Shown here piece after piece: positions 36,569-45,443 of a stretch of DNA of 64,000 nucleotides. The notes under the pieces were generated by a model, which was not told the origin of the DNA, ran no database searches, and saw only the letters and a list, made by a program, of their open reading frames with translations. The position numbers and the translations under genes are program-made. This DNA is from Sporosarcina sp. (GTDB lineage: Bacteria; Bacillota; Bacilli; Bacillales_A; Planococcaceae). The stretch is taken from contig JAPFCR010000035.1 of the NCBI GenBank assembly GCA_026169375.1, positions 124,001 through 188,000 on the forward strand, read 5' to 3'. How positions within the stretch are numbered: the first letter of the stretch is position 1; each line of letters opens with the position of its first letter.

Positions 36569-37366
36569 TTATGCTTCAAATGGTCGATCGTCATTAATCA
36601 TAATACGTTCGATATGCTTTGCTTTTCCTGTTCCATCATCAAGTTCAACAAAAATTCCATTCAACTGCGTGCGGCCTCTTTTAGGGACTTGAAAGCGAAC
36701 TGGTAAATTTGTTTGGAAACGATAAATCACATCTTCTTTTTTCATCCCAAGAATTTCATCGTAAGGACCTGTCATTCCAACATCTGTAATGTAAGCCGTT
36801 CCTTCTGGTAAAATACGGTCATCAGCAGTTTGGACATGCGTATGCGTCCCAACAACGACAGATGCTTGACCATCCAAATGCCATCCCATCGCAATTTTTT
36901 CACTTGTTGCTTCTGCGTGGAAATCGACAAAGACAAGCGGTGAAATTTCTTTCGCTTCTTCAATGAGTTCAGTTACTTTTTCAAAAGGATCCCCGTGCGG
37001 CGGTAAATATGTTCGACCATGTAAGTTAATAATAGACAAAGCTACGTTGTTTTTCGTAATTGTTGTCATTCCTTTTCCTGGTGCTTCATCTGAAAAGTTC
37101 GCTGGGCGAATTAAATAATTCGTTTCATCAATAAAATCGTAAATTTCTCGTTGATCCCAAGTATGGTTTCCCATCGTCACGACATCTACGCCACTACGTA
37201 ATAAATCATCGAAAATACGCTTTGTAATACCTCTTCCAGACGCAGCATTTTCGCCATTTGCAATAATCACATCTGGCTCATATTTTTTTCTGAGTCGTGG
37301 TAAATAACGTTCAATCATTTCACGGCCAGGTGAGCCAACGATATCGCCAATAAATATAATTTTCAT
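36569..37366 (-). CDS. ymdB: YmdB metallophosphoesterase
   Basis: 265 residues. The calcineurin-like fold is shown by F-I-G-D-I-V-G-S-P-G-R, N-G-E-N-A-A-S-G-R-G, M-G-N-H-T-W-D-Q and V-G-T-H-T-H-V-Q-T-A-D. In B. subtilis YmdB is a cyclic-nucleotide phosphodiesterase needed for biofilm and nanotube phenotypes. It lies between rny and spoVS as in B. subtilis. Confidence 0.94.
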   Translation of the reverse strand: MKIIFIGDIVGSPGREMIERYLPRLRKKYEPDVIIANGENAASGRGITKRIFDDLLRSGVDVVTMGNHTWDQREIYDFIDETNYLIRPANFSDEAPGKGMTTITKNNVALSIINLHGRTYLPPHGDPFEKVTELIEEAKEISPLVFVDFHAEATSEKIAMGWHLDGQASVVVGTHTHVQTADDRILPEGTAYITDVGMTGPYDEILGMKKEDVIYRFQTNLPVRFQVPKRGRTQLNGIFVELDDGTGKAKHIERIMINDDRPFEA

Positions 37367-37449
37367 ACAAAAAACCTCTTTCTATTTGTGCAACATACTT
37401 TCATCATCTTAATCCTTTAGTAAAAAGCGAATAAACTCAAAAAGAAAAT

Positions 37450-37477
37450 GGCTTCCGTTTACTAATAGACGGAAGCC
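37450..37477 (-). terminator. Terminator of rny
   Basis: A 9-bp stem (GGCTTCCGT / ACGGAAGCC) followed on the minus strand by ATTTTCTTTTT. Confidence 0.75.
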
Positions 37478-37483
37478 TTTTCA

Positions 37484-39040
37484 TTATTTTGCATAATCAA
37501 CGGCTCGTGTTTCACGAATAACCGTCACTTTAATATGACCTGGGTAATCCAATTCTTCTTCAATTCTTTTGCGAATATCTCGAGCGAGTCGATGTGCTGT
37601 AATATCATCAACTTGGTCAGGATGAACGATAATTCGAACTTCTCGACCTGCTTGAATCGCATAAGATTTTTCAACGCCTTCGTATGATTCTGAAATCTCT
37701 TCCAGTTTTTGTAATCTACGAATATAATTTTCTAATGTTTCACTTCGAGCACCTGGTCTTGCTGCAGATAAAGCATCTGCTGCTGCGACAAGGACTGCGA
37801 TGACGGATGTCGCTTCAGTATCTCCGTGATGCGATGCAATACTATTAATGACGACTGGGTGTTCTTTATACTTCGTTGCAAGCTCTACACCGATTTCAAC
37901 GTGACTTCCCTCTACTTCATGGTCAATTGCTTTTCCAATGTCATGTAGAAGTCCCGCTCTTCTTGCGAGCTTCACATCTTCACCAAGTTCAGCTGCTAAA
38001 AGTCCTGTTAAATAAGCAACTTCTGTTGAGTGCTTCAAGACGTTTTGTCCATAACTTGTACGGAATCGTAATCTTCCCAGAATCTTAATAAGATCCGGAT
38101 GTAAGTTATGAACGCCCACATCGAATGTCGTTTGCTCTCCCGTTTCTCGAATCAGCTCGTCCACTTCACGACGTGATCGATCCACCATTTCTTCAATTCT
38201 TGCTGGGTGAATTCGACCATCTTGTACAAGTTTTTCGAGTGCTAAGCGGGCTGTTTCACGCCTAACTGGGTCAAAGCCAGATAAAACGACTGCTTCTGGC
38301 GTATCATCGATAATTAAATCGATTCCTGTCAACGTTTCTAATGTTCGAATATTACGGCCTTCACGTCCAATAATTCGACCTTTCATTTCATCATTTGGTA
38401 AGTTTACTACCGATACGGTTGTTTCAGCAACATGGTCCGCTGCGAATCGTTGCATTGCGACTGATAAAATTTCTCTCGCCTTCTTATCAGCTTCTTCCTT
38501 TGCTTGCAACTCCGACTCTTTCGTCATGACGGCAATATCTGTCGATAGTTCTTGTTCAACTTCCGAAAGGATAATTTGTTTCGCTTCTTCTCTCGTAAGT
38601 GAAGAAATCCTTTCAAGTTCCGTCTGTTGATCGTTAACGAGTTCTTCCGCTTTGCGTTCCAATCGTTCAATATGCTGTTGTCTTCCAGTATACGCTTCTT
38701 CTTTACGTTCTAAACTTTCTTCTCTTTTGTTCAGCGTATGTTCTTTGCGATCGAGGTTTTCTTCTCTTTGTAAATGACGGTTTTCTTGTTTTTGTAACTC
38801 AGACCGTCTTTCGCGGATATCTGCCTCCGCATCAAGTCTCAACTTGTGAGTTTCATCTTTTGCTTCCAAGAGTGCTTCTCTTTTCATAGCCTCCGCTTCA
38901 CGTTTTGCCTCTTCGACAATTGCTTCAGCTGAATGTCTAGCACCTGTCATCTTAGACTCATTCACTTTTCGATTAACAAAATAGACTACAACGGCAGCGA
39001 CAATGAAACCTAGCAAAGCGGAGATGAATAATTCTACCAT
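37484..39040 (-). CDS. rny: Ribonuclease Y
   Basis: 518 residues from the ATG at 39040, nine bases after AGGAGG; the GTG at 39049 is part of that SD. An N-terminal membrane helix (residues 4-22) precedes a long coiled coil to about residue 200. A KH domain ([12 protein letters not shown]) and an HD domain ([12 protein letters not shown]) follow. It is the membrane-bound endonuclease that starts bulk mRNA turnover. RicA, also in this window, modulates it in B. subtilis. Confidence 0.97.
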   Translation of the reverse strand: MVELFISALLGFIVAAVVVYFVNRKVNESKMTGARHSAEAIVEEAKREAEAMKREALLEAKDETHKLRLDAEADIRERRSELQKQENRHLQREENLDRKEHTLNKREESLERKEEAYTGRQQHIERLERKAEELVNDQQTELERISSLTREEAKQIILSEVEQELSTDIAVMTKESELQAKEEADKKAREILSVAMQRFAADHVAETTVSVVNLPNDEMKGRIIGREGRNIRTLETLTGIDLIIDDTPEAVVLSGFDPVRRETARLALEKLVQDGRIHPARIEEMVDRSRREVDELIRETGEQTTFDVGVHNLHPDLIKILGRLRFRTSYGQNVLKHSTEVAYLTGLLAAELGEDVKLARRAGLLHDIGKAIDHEVEGSHVEIGVELATKYKEHPVVINSIASHHGDTEATSVIAVLVAAADALSAARPGARSETLENYIRRLQKLEEISESYEGVEKSYAIQAGREVRIIVHPDQVDDITAHRLARDIRKRIEEELDYPGHIKVTVIRETRAVDYAK

Positions 39041-39221
39041 CTTGGTCACCTCCTATTGCTTTCTTTTCATTTTCAGTCGGCTCATACATTAACTTACAAT
39101 ATACTGCCAATTTCATTTCATCATAGTATACAAATTATACACATTTAATTGTAACTTTGTAAAAATGACATGTCAAGGATTCTCAAGCTTCGCTACTGCT
39201 TTATAGCAAGATATTAAAAAA

Positions 39222-39259
39222 CTATCCAGAAAATCAATTGAGAATGATTTTCTAGATAG
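39222..39259 (-). terminator. Terminator of recA
   Basis: A 15-base stem with one mismatch (CTATCCAGAAAATCA / TGATTTTCTAGATAG) followed by TTTTTTA on the minus strand. Confidence 0.85.
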
Positions 39260-39271
39260 ATTAAAAGTGAC

Positions 39272-40053
39272 TTACTTCTTTTTCTCTTCTAATAGCTCTG
39301 CTTGTGTAGCTTTTTCCGGCTTTTCTTTTGGTGTTTCTACAACTTCCTCCGCACCTTCTAAACCGTGGTGAACACGAATTTTTTGATCGATTTCTGCTTT
39401 GATATCAGGGTTTTCAATTAAAAACTGCTTAGCATTTTCTCGACCTTGACCAAGTCTTTCCCCTTCGTATGAATACCATGCACCACTTTTCAGGACGACT
39501 TCTGCTTCCGCGCCTAAATCGACAATTTCACCTTCTTGCGAAATTCCTTGACCATACATAATATCTACTTCCGCTGTACGGAACGGAGGTGCAACTTTAT
39601 TTTTGACAACACGGATACGCGTTTTGTTTCCAACGATATCTGTTCCTTGTTTAATTGCCTCTCCTCTACGTACGTCAATTCGAATAGTAGAATAGAACTT
39701 CAACGCACGTCCACCTGGTGTTACTTCCGGACTACCGAACATGACGCCGACTTTTTCCCGAATTTGGTTAATGAAAATTGCGTTCGTTTTAGACTTGTTA
39801 ATCGCTCCCGATAATTTACGAAGCGCTTGTGACATTAAACGTGCTTGTAAACCTACGTGTGAGTCACCCATTTCTCCTTCAATTTCCGCTTTTGGTACAA
39901 GTGCAGCAACAGAGTCAACAACAACGATGTCAATTGCTCCACTACGAACTAACGCTTCACAAATCTCAAGCGCTTGTTCACCTGTATCTGGTTGAGATAA
40001 AAGTAATTCATCAATATCAACACCGAGTTTTTTTGCATATTGAGGATCTAATG
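39272..40053 (-). CDS. recA: recA, 3' exon
   Basis: The second part of recA, beginning with CA that completes the Ala96 codon and running [10 protein letters not shown] to a Lys-rich C-terminus. It holds Walker B ([10 protein letters not shown]), loop L1/L2 regions (E-G-E-M-G-D-S-H and [16 protein letters not shown]) and P-G-G-R-A-L-K-F. An apparent ATG start at 40141 lies inside the intron and gives an N-terminus unrelated to RecA, so it is not real. Joined to 41105-41390 it yields 355 residues in frame. Confidence 0.93.
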
Positions 40054-40112
40054 ATGGCGATAGGTAACAGTCATCCTCAGCATTACCCGTAGGAGCTATT
40101 TTCCCCCGCCTC

Positions 40113-40146
40113 ACACCGTGCGTGCAAGTTTCCCCGCACACGGCGT
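40113..40146 (-). ncRNA. Group II intron domain V
   Basis: 34 nt. Lower helix ACGCCGUG / CACGGUGU with the G-U wobble of the catalytic triad (CGC form), two-base CG bulge, upper helix UGCGGG / CUUGCA capped by GAAA. This size and architecture are diagnostic of group II introns. Confidence 0.9.
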
Positions 40147-40162
40147 TCCATCGTTTAACTTT

Positions 40163-40255
40163 TTATCTCATTAACTTTTCTGACCTAGCCCATCTATGTT
40201 GTTGTAATTCTTGTTCATTTCTTGGGCTTGTTAGTTGTTGTTTCGTGTTTACCAT
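40163..40255 (-). pseudogene. Remnant of intron-encoded reverse transcriptase (N-terminus)
   Basis: An ATG with AAAGGA nine bases upstream opens 30 codons reading M-V-N-T-K-Q-Q-L-T-S then R-N-E-Q-E-L-Q-Q and A-R-S-E-K-L. This looks like the first residues of bacterial group II intron maturases. It then stops, 17 bases before domain V. The reverse transcriptase, maturase and endonuclease regions are gone. It may be a deletion scar or a short leader peptide. Confidence 0.5.
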
Positions 40256-41104
40256 AGAATCAAATCCTTTACAGAATTTGTACTACACACGATTTTAGTC
40301 AGATACGCTCACTGAAATCATTGCTGATTCCTTCACGGCTTCCTAACCTAAGTCAATTGTTAATAAATATTGTTAAACGACTATGCCCCTTCGCTCCGAA
40401 TAGTTTTATCCTCCTTTATACATTACTGTATATAGTAACTAACGGCTATTCCTCAACACTACTACGGGCTGCTGCCCCCCACTTTCAACAGGCATTTCCT
40501 ACTGTTTAGAACCATCTGGAGACATTCCATTATCATGTTCTAGCGGGGTTCTCTTGTTCCATATATCTTATCCTTTGTTAAGGCTCCCTTAGACTCCCTC
40601 TCTAACCCGTCAGTCATCTCTTTGCCCTTAGTTGGGGGACTTGAGACTAAAAACCTTTATAGGTTTAAATCAGTCGAACGCAAACACGAATACATTGACC
40701 GAGACTGAACCTCACTGTGGAGGTATAAGTCTTCTTTTTAAACTTATCACGCATTACGAGCCGTACTACCGAGGGTTCATTCTTGTGCATAGCACCCTTT
40801 AGCCATAGGAACTTTTTGGACTCCCGACTACTTCTCTAACCACTTCACAGGTCCGATTTTCGCCGTCCTCTCCGAACTTCATACCGCAAATGTAATGTCA
40901 CAATTACCGCATGTCGGGGTATTAGAGCGTGCGACCCAACTTTGTCGCAGGATTGGAACTTCCCCAATCATTTCAGATATACAGTTAGGGTTATATAACT
41001 ACCGAAAGAGTAGCTTGAAATCAATACAATGACTTCGTAGTCTCAAACCCCGATAGGTTTTCATATAGCATTTCTGCTATATTTCTTCTATCAACAAGAC
41101 GTAC

Positions 41105-41390
41105 CGTGCTCCGCATCGATAAATGCTGCTTGACCGCCTTCTGCTTGTACAGCTGCAATTGCATGAAGTGCAACTGTTGTTTTACCTGAACTTTCAGGTC
41201 CATATATTTCAACAACTCGACCTCTTGGATAACCACCAACCCCTAATGCAAGGTCTAAGGCAAGAGAACCACTAGATACTGTCGAGATTTCTCTATCTGA
41301 TTGTTCACCAAGTTTCATAACAGAACCTTTACCAAATTGTTTCTCAATATCTTTTAACGCTCTTTCTAAAGCTACTTTACGATCGCTCAA
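41105..41390 (-). CDS. recA: Recombinase RecA, 5' exon
   Basis: RecA binds single-stranded DNA, promotes strand exchange and triggers LexA cleavage. This exon encodes residues 1-95 and the first base of codon 96. It begins at a TTG with GGGAGG upstream and contains Walker A G-P-E-S-S-G-K-T at residues 64-71. The reading frame matches B. subtilis RecA up to F-I-D-A-E-H, then enters a group II intron. Joined to 39272-40053 it gives 355 residues ending in a Lys/Glu-rich tail. Unspliced, translation yields a short protein with Walker A but without Walker B or the DNA-binding loops. A LexA box lies upstream. Confidence 0.95.
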
Positions 41391-41433
41391 ATCTATTCCT
41401 CCCTAAATTACCTCTTAGATTAACTCTAGTTCA

Positions 41434-41462
41434 ATTATAACTCTTTCTAGTAAAATATACAA
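41434..41462 (-). promoter_or_regulatory. recA promoter
   Basis: On the minus strand TTGTAT and TATAAT are separated by 17 bases, 44 bases before the TTG start. Confidence 0.65.
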
Positions 41463-41470
41463 CAAAAATG

Positions 41471-41484
41471 CGAACGCTTATTCG
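41471..41484. promoter_or_regulatory. LexA box upstream of recA
   Basis: CGAACGCTTATTCG differs from CGAAC-N4-GTTCG at one base and lies just upstream of the -35 element. It overlaps a second CGAAC half site at 41482-41486. Confidence 0.75.
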
Positions 41485-41520
41485 AACGGAATATAAAAAC
41501 TCCATTTTTTTGCTGAAAAA

Positions 41521-41545
41521 GAGGTGAAAAACAAGTTTTCACCTC
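41521..41545 (-). terminator. Terminator of cinA
   Basis: Stem GAGGTGAAAA / TTTTCACCTC followed by TTTTTC on the minus strand. It separates cinA from recA transcription. Confidence 0.8.
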
Positions 41546-41578
41546 AAAAGGAACCTCAAAATTGAATTTTACTTTTAC

Positions 41579-42817
41579 TTATTCAGTCAATTCTTTAATC
41601 AAATAATATAGCGCAAATTTCACAGCTCTTTGACGATTGGCATTGCGCGCTCCCGACAACAATAACTTATGTGTTACAGGTGCTTCATTTGGTAAGGCGA
41701 TACCGATCCACACCGTTCCAGCCGGTTCCCCATCATGAGGTGTTGGACCTGCAGCTCCTGTAATCCCAATGCCTATATCTGTTTCAAATTTTGCTTGTAC
41801 TTTTAAAGCAAGTGCTTCAGCACATTCACTACTTACAATCCCGTACTCACTCAAGATATGTTCACTAACACCTAATTGCTTTACTTTCACTTCTTCATTA
41901 TAAACGATCATTCCGCCTGAAAGTGCAGCACTAATACCCGGCTCGTTGCCAAGCTCCGCCATAAATAAGCCAGCTGTTAAACTTTCTGCCGCTGAAATCG
42001 TATAGCCATATTTTTGAAGCAATTCGAACGCTCGAGATGATAATGTATCGTCATTCGTTCCAAACACATACTCGCCAACAATGGAACGCACTTCTTCTTC
42101 AACAGGAGCAATTAGCCCTTTTGCCGCCTCAATCGACTCAGCTTTCGCCGTAATTCGAAGTGTTACTGCGTCCGCTGTTGCAAGCGGTGCAATCGTTGGG
42201 TTCGTTTGGTTGTCTAAAATCGGTTGGATACGATGTTCTAATTCCGCTTCCCCAATCCCATAAAACTTCAATACTTGCGATGTAATGACTTCTTGTTTAC
42301 CACTTTCTTTTAATAAATAAGGAATCACTTCGTCTACAAGCATCGGTTCCATTTCATGAGGCGGACCTGGCAGTAATATATAATGCCTTCCATCTTTTTT
42401 AATCGCCATGCCTGGTGCCATGCCTGTACGGTTGTTTAACACCGTACTATCTTTAAAAACAAGTGCTTGTTTCTTATTATTATCCGTCATTTTGCGCTTA
42501 CTTCGTTTAAAAAACGCTTCGATATATGACAAAGCTTCTTCATTTGAGGCTAATTCTACTCCGATATGATTGGCAATTGTTTCCTTTGTCATATCGTCTT
42601 TTGTTGGGCCTAATCCGCCTGAAAAAATAAGGACATTTGAACGTTTCTCTGCAATTTCAATCGCTTCTTTTAATCGTTCTGGATTGTCTCCAACGACTGT
42701 ATGATAATGAATATCTGCGCCAATCTCTGCTAGACGTTTAGACATAAAAGCAGCATTCGTATTTGTAATTTGTCCGAGTAGTAATTCTGAACCTACCGCT
42801 ATAATTTCAACTTTCAT
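41579..42817 (-). CDS. cinA: CinA family protein (NMN deamidase-type)
   Basis: 412 residues. The N-terminal MoCF-like domain has G-S-E-L-L-L-G-Q-I-T-N-T-N and F-S-G-G-L-G-P-T-K-D-D. The C-terminal deamidase domain has A-A-E-S-L-T-A-G and G-I-T-G-A-A-G-P. Family members hydrolyse nicotinamide mononucleotide or ADP-ribose. In Gram-positives the gene is competence-linked and sits directly before recA, as here, but a terminator lies between the two. Confidence 0.94.
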   Translation of the reverse strand: MKVEIIAVGSELLLGQITNTNAAFMSKRLAEIGADIHYHTVVGDNPERLKEAIEIAEKRSNVLIFSGGLGPTKDDMTKETIANHIGVELASNEEALSYIEAFFKRSKRKMTDNNKKQALVFKDSTVLNNRTGMAPGMAIKKDGRHYILLPGPPHEMEPMLVDEVIPYLLKESGKQEVITSQVLKFYGIGEAELEHRIQPILDNQTNPTIAPLATADAVTLRITAKAESIEAAKGLIAPVEEEVRSIVGEYVFGTNDDTLSSRAFELLQKYGYTISAAESLTAGLFMAELGNEPGISAALSGGMIVYNEEVKVKQLGVSEHILSEYGIVSSECAEALALKVQAKFETDIGIGITGAAGPTPHDGEPAGTVWIGIALPNEAPVTHKLLLSGARNANRQRAVKFALYYLIKELTE

Positions 42818-42832
42818 GTCATCTGTCTCCTT

Positions 42833-43411
42833 TTACATTGATTCGAGTAAAATTTTTCTGTTTTTATAAAAATAATCCGCACCTGACCAAACTGTAAAGA
42901 CAAGTGCAATATAAAGCATAATCATGCCAAATGGTATACTCATTGCACTAAAAATTGGATCATTTAATAATAAAAAGATAATCGCTAAAATTTGTGCTGT
43001 CGTTTTAATTTTACCAAGCTGGTTTGCTGCAACAACTTCGCCGCCTCCCGCTAAAATTAAACGGAGTCCCGTCACTGCAAATTCACGGCTAATAATCACA
43101 ATAACAATCCAAGACGGTGCCGTTCCTAATTCAACAAGAACGATTAACGCTGCCGATACAAGTAATTTGTCTGCTAATGGGTCTAAAAACTTTCCCATAC
43201 TCGTAATGAGGTTGTTTTTTCGCGCGATATATCCATCTAACCAATCCGTAATAGATGCAACAATAAAAATAAGTCCACCGATAAAATGTTCAACACTTAC
43301 TTCCGTTCCCCAAAATGCCATTTGTCCCATCTTAAAATCAACTAACATAAAAAACATAAATATTGGGATTAAAACAATACGAGAAACTGTAATTTTATTT
43401 GGTAAATTCAA
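42833..43411 (-). CDS. pgsA: CDP-diacylglycerol-glycerol-3-phosphate 3-phosphatidyltransferase
   Basis: 192 residues from the TTG at 43411 with AGGTGA upstream; N-L-P-N-K-I-T-V-S-R-I matches the PgsA N-terminus. The CDP-alcohol phosphotransferase motif is D-W-L-D-G-Y-I-A-R...G-K-F-L-D-P-L-A-D-K near residues 60-85. Four to five membrane helices are present. It makes phosphatidylglycerol phosphate, the committed step to phosphatidylglycerol. Confidence 0.95.
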   Translation of the reverse strand: MNLPNKITVSRIVLIPIFMFFMLVDFKMGQMAFWGTEVSVEHFIGGLIFIVASITDWLDGYIARKNNLITSMGKFLDPLADKLLVSAALIVLVELGTAPSWIVIVIISREFAVTGLRLILAGGGEVVAANQLGKIKTTAQILAIIFLLLNDPIFSAMSIPFGMIMLYIALVFTVWSGADYFYKNRKILLESM

Positions 43412-43519
43412 GTAACTCACCTGTCCTTTCCACCGAAAAGTCAATCAATCATCTGATTCCTCGCAGAAGCTTTCGTTTCTTTTGTAGCAGTAGTCTTCTT
43501 CAGGGTTCAGATAAAACAA

Positions 43520-43553
43520 CTGTAGACAAAGTTCATTCAAACTTTGTCTACAG
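43520..43553 (-). terminator. Terminator of rodZ
   Basis: A perfect 14-bp stem (CTGTAGACAAAGTT and its complement) followed by TGTTTTAT on the minus strand. Confidence 0.8.
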
Positions 43554-43567
43554 AACGAATTATGTTG

Positions 43568-44476
43568 TTATTCTTTATGAAATTCAATATGAATATTTTG
43601 TGTGATTGCGTCTGATGCATATTCTAGCAATTCACCGTTCACGTAAATTTCTGTTTCTCCTGTTCGCCCAACACGAATGCGTACCTTCTCTACATTCGAT
43701 ACATCCAATTCAAGCTTTTCGTCAGCTTCCATCGTTCGAGCGCCTGGTGAGATTTCATTTTGATTTTCGTCCATTACACCAATCCACGAAGAACCATTTG
43801 TGCGAATTTCAAGTTGGAATGTGTCGCTATTTTCAAGCTTATACATCGCATCTTCACCATTTGTTTCAAGATGTTCTAATGTTTGTTTTTCTTCCTGATC
43901 AGATTCATCTTGCTTATCACTTTCATCCTCATCTTCTTTATCTTCGTCATCATTGTTCGTTCCTACGTTTTTCTCATCATTGTTTTTAGCACGATCTTCT
44001 TTGTCTTCTTTAGATTGTGTTTTGTCCTCAACATGTACAGGATTATCTGAACTCATTGGAATATCTCCCTCATTCGACGCTTTATGACGCCATAAGAATA
44101 TAAGGGCTAAAATAATGACAATAATAAATAACGCAACGATGATTTTAGGCATTACTTCATTCAACCTTGTCGAATTTCGTGATTGACTTCTAGACAAGGT
44201 TGGCGTCGACATCTGACGCTCCTCTTTTTCTACTTCTTCTTGCTTTGCGGAACTCCCCTTATAAAGTGCAAGCATTTCATCCGCATCTAAATCGACCGCT
44301 TCAGCATATTGCTTAATAAATGCACGTATATAAAAAGAGCCTGGCATCGAATCGTACTCTTCATTTTCGATTCCTGCTAAATATCTTTTTTGGATTTTCG
44401 TAATTTCTTGTAAGTCTTCCAACGTATACCCTTTACTTTTACGCGCCTCTTTAAGACGCTCTCCTAGTCCTGTCAC
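43568..44476 (-). CDS. rodZ: RodZ-like protein (YmfM)
   Basis: 302 residues from a GTG at 44476 with AGGTG upstream. An N-terminal helix-turn-helix (L-K-E-A-R-K-S-K-G-Y-T-L-E-D-L...I-Q-K-R-Y-L-A-G-I-E) is followed by a basic segment, one membrane helix near residue 120, a very acidic Asp/Glu/Lys linker and a C-terminal DUF4115 beta domain. RodZ links MreB to the elongation machinery. B. subtilis ymfM occupies the same place before pgsA. Confidence 0.9.
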   Translation of the reverse strand: MTGLGERLKEARKSKGYTLEDLQEITKIQKRYLAGIENEEYDSMPGSFYIRAFIKQYAEAVDLDADEMLALYKGSSAKQEEVEKEERQMSTPTLSRSQSRNSTRLNEVMPKIIVALFIIVIILALIFLWRHKASNEGDIPMSSDNPVHVEDKTQSKEDKEDRAKNNDEKNVGTNNDDEDKEDEDESDKQDESDQEEKQTLEHLETNGEDAMYKLENSDTFQLEIRTNGSSWIGVMDENQNEISPGARTMEADEKLELDVSNVEKVRIRVGRTGETEIYVNGELLEYASDAITQNIHIEFHKE

Positions 44477-44492
44477 TTGTAACACCTGCCTA

Positions 44493-45317
44493 TCATAGGT
44501 TAAAGATGTTGAATCCCCCCATGGATCCACGATTGGACATCATGTGGTTTTTCTCCATCATTTCGTATGTAATCTCCTGATCTTGCTCTGTTCTTAACTC
44601 GATAATATAATCAAAATCGTCAATTGTATACTCAGAATGCTGTACGAAAATATCAGGATGTTCGACTACTTTTACCGCAGGCATACGCATCATTTCACGC
44701 ACAAGCTGCAAATGCCTTTCATCTGTTTCATTTCGAGTAACAATACCGTCTAATATGAATATATTATCTTTCGAAAACTCGTCTCCCGCTAATGTTTTTC
44801 GAATGGTTTGTTTGATCATTGTTGAAGATAAGAAAATCCATTTTTTATTCGCACAAACACTTGCTGCAACAACAGACTCTGTCTTTCCAACGCGCGGCAT
44901 CCCTCTTACCCCAATCAACTTATGGCCATCTTCTTTAAAAAGCTCCGCCATAAAGTCCACTAAAATCCCGAGTTCACTACGCAAGAACCGAAACGTTTTA
45001 TCATTATCCGCATCTTTCAACAAATAACGACCATGCCGTACAGCGAGTACGTCACTTAATTTGGGCTCTCGAATTTTTTTAATTTGAATCATGTCCATCG
45101 TCGAGGCGATTAGTTCAAAGCGTGCAATTTGCGCATCATCTTCAGTTTTCAGCAATAACCCACGACGCACGCCGCCATCTGTTTCATCTCGATAATCTCC
45201 ATCTACACTGTTAATCATAATAATATTGACTCGTAACATCCCTAATAATGAAGCAATATCACCTAGTAATCCCGGACGGTTAATTTGTATTTCATACTCC
45301 AAATACCACTTTCCCAT
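44493..45317 (-). CDS. ymfK: YmfK-like DUF3388 protein
   Basis: 274 residues from the ATG at 45317 with AGGGTG upstream. The N-terminus is ACT-like (N-R-P-G-L-L-G-D-I-A-S-L-L-G-M-L). The rest resembles a P-loop fold with G-M-P-R-V-G-K-T-E in place of a standard Walker A, and a C-terminal G-S-M-G-G-F-N. Matches DUF3388/YmfK and sits where ymfK does. Function unknown. The DUF3243 gene ymfJ that adjoins it in B. subtilis is absent. Confidence 0.85.
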   Translation of the reverse strand: MGKWYLEYEIQINRPGLLGDIASLLGMLRVNIIMINSVDGDYRDETDGGVRRGLLLKTEDDAQIARFELIASTMDMIQIKKIREPKLSDVLAVRHGRYLLKDADNDKTFRFLRSELGILVDFMAELFKEDGHKLIGVRGMPRVGKTESVVAASVCANKKWIFLSSTMIKQTIRKTLAGDEFSKDNIFILDGIVTRNETDERHLQLVREMMRMPAVKVVEHPDIFVQHSEYTIDDFDYIIELRTEQDQEITYEMMEKNHMMSNRGSMGGFNIFNL

Positions 45318-45443
45318 TCGATACACCCTTCCCGTTAGATAGTAGACGTACAAGATTTCAATTAGTTCCATCATAAACGATATTTGTACTTTAGAAAAGG
45401 ACTGACCATCAAAAGGAAAAATCGTTATCTAAAGATGAATTAA

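Larger units (their letters stand above)
40054..41104 (-). mobile_element. Group II intron in recA, reverse transcriptase lost
   Basis: A 1051-nt insertion read on the minus strand. It starts GTACG (group II consensus GTGYG) and ends CCAT (consensus ends AY). A 34-nt domain V hairpin lies at 40113-40146 with a GAAA tetraloop, a CG bulge and a CGC catalytic triad. A domain VI-like hairpin follows, with an A at 40061, eight bases from the 3' end, placed as the branch point. GTGCT at 40791-40795 can pair with AGCAC of the 5' exon as EBS1. Removal restores E-H-A-L-D-P. No reverse transcriptase gene remains; only a 30-residue remnant is visible in domain IV. Splicing would need a maturase in trans or be inefficient. 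Confidence 0.9.

Noticed and set aside
39272..40141. A full ORF starting at ATG 40141 with its own N-terminus before L-D-P
   Set aside because: The first 30 codons are intron sequence (domains V and VI) and are unrelated to RecA; the true 5' coding part is at 41105-41390.
40321..40509. 62-codon plus-strand ORF inside the intron
   Set aside because: It is antisense to the intron RNA, has no SD and no recognisable product.
40054..41104. Group I intron, as reported in recA of B. anthracis
   Set aside because: No G at the 3' end or U at the 5' exon end was found, and the 34-nt domain V hairpin with GAAA loop is diagnostic of group II.
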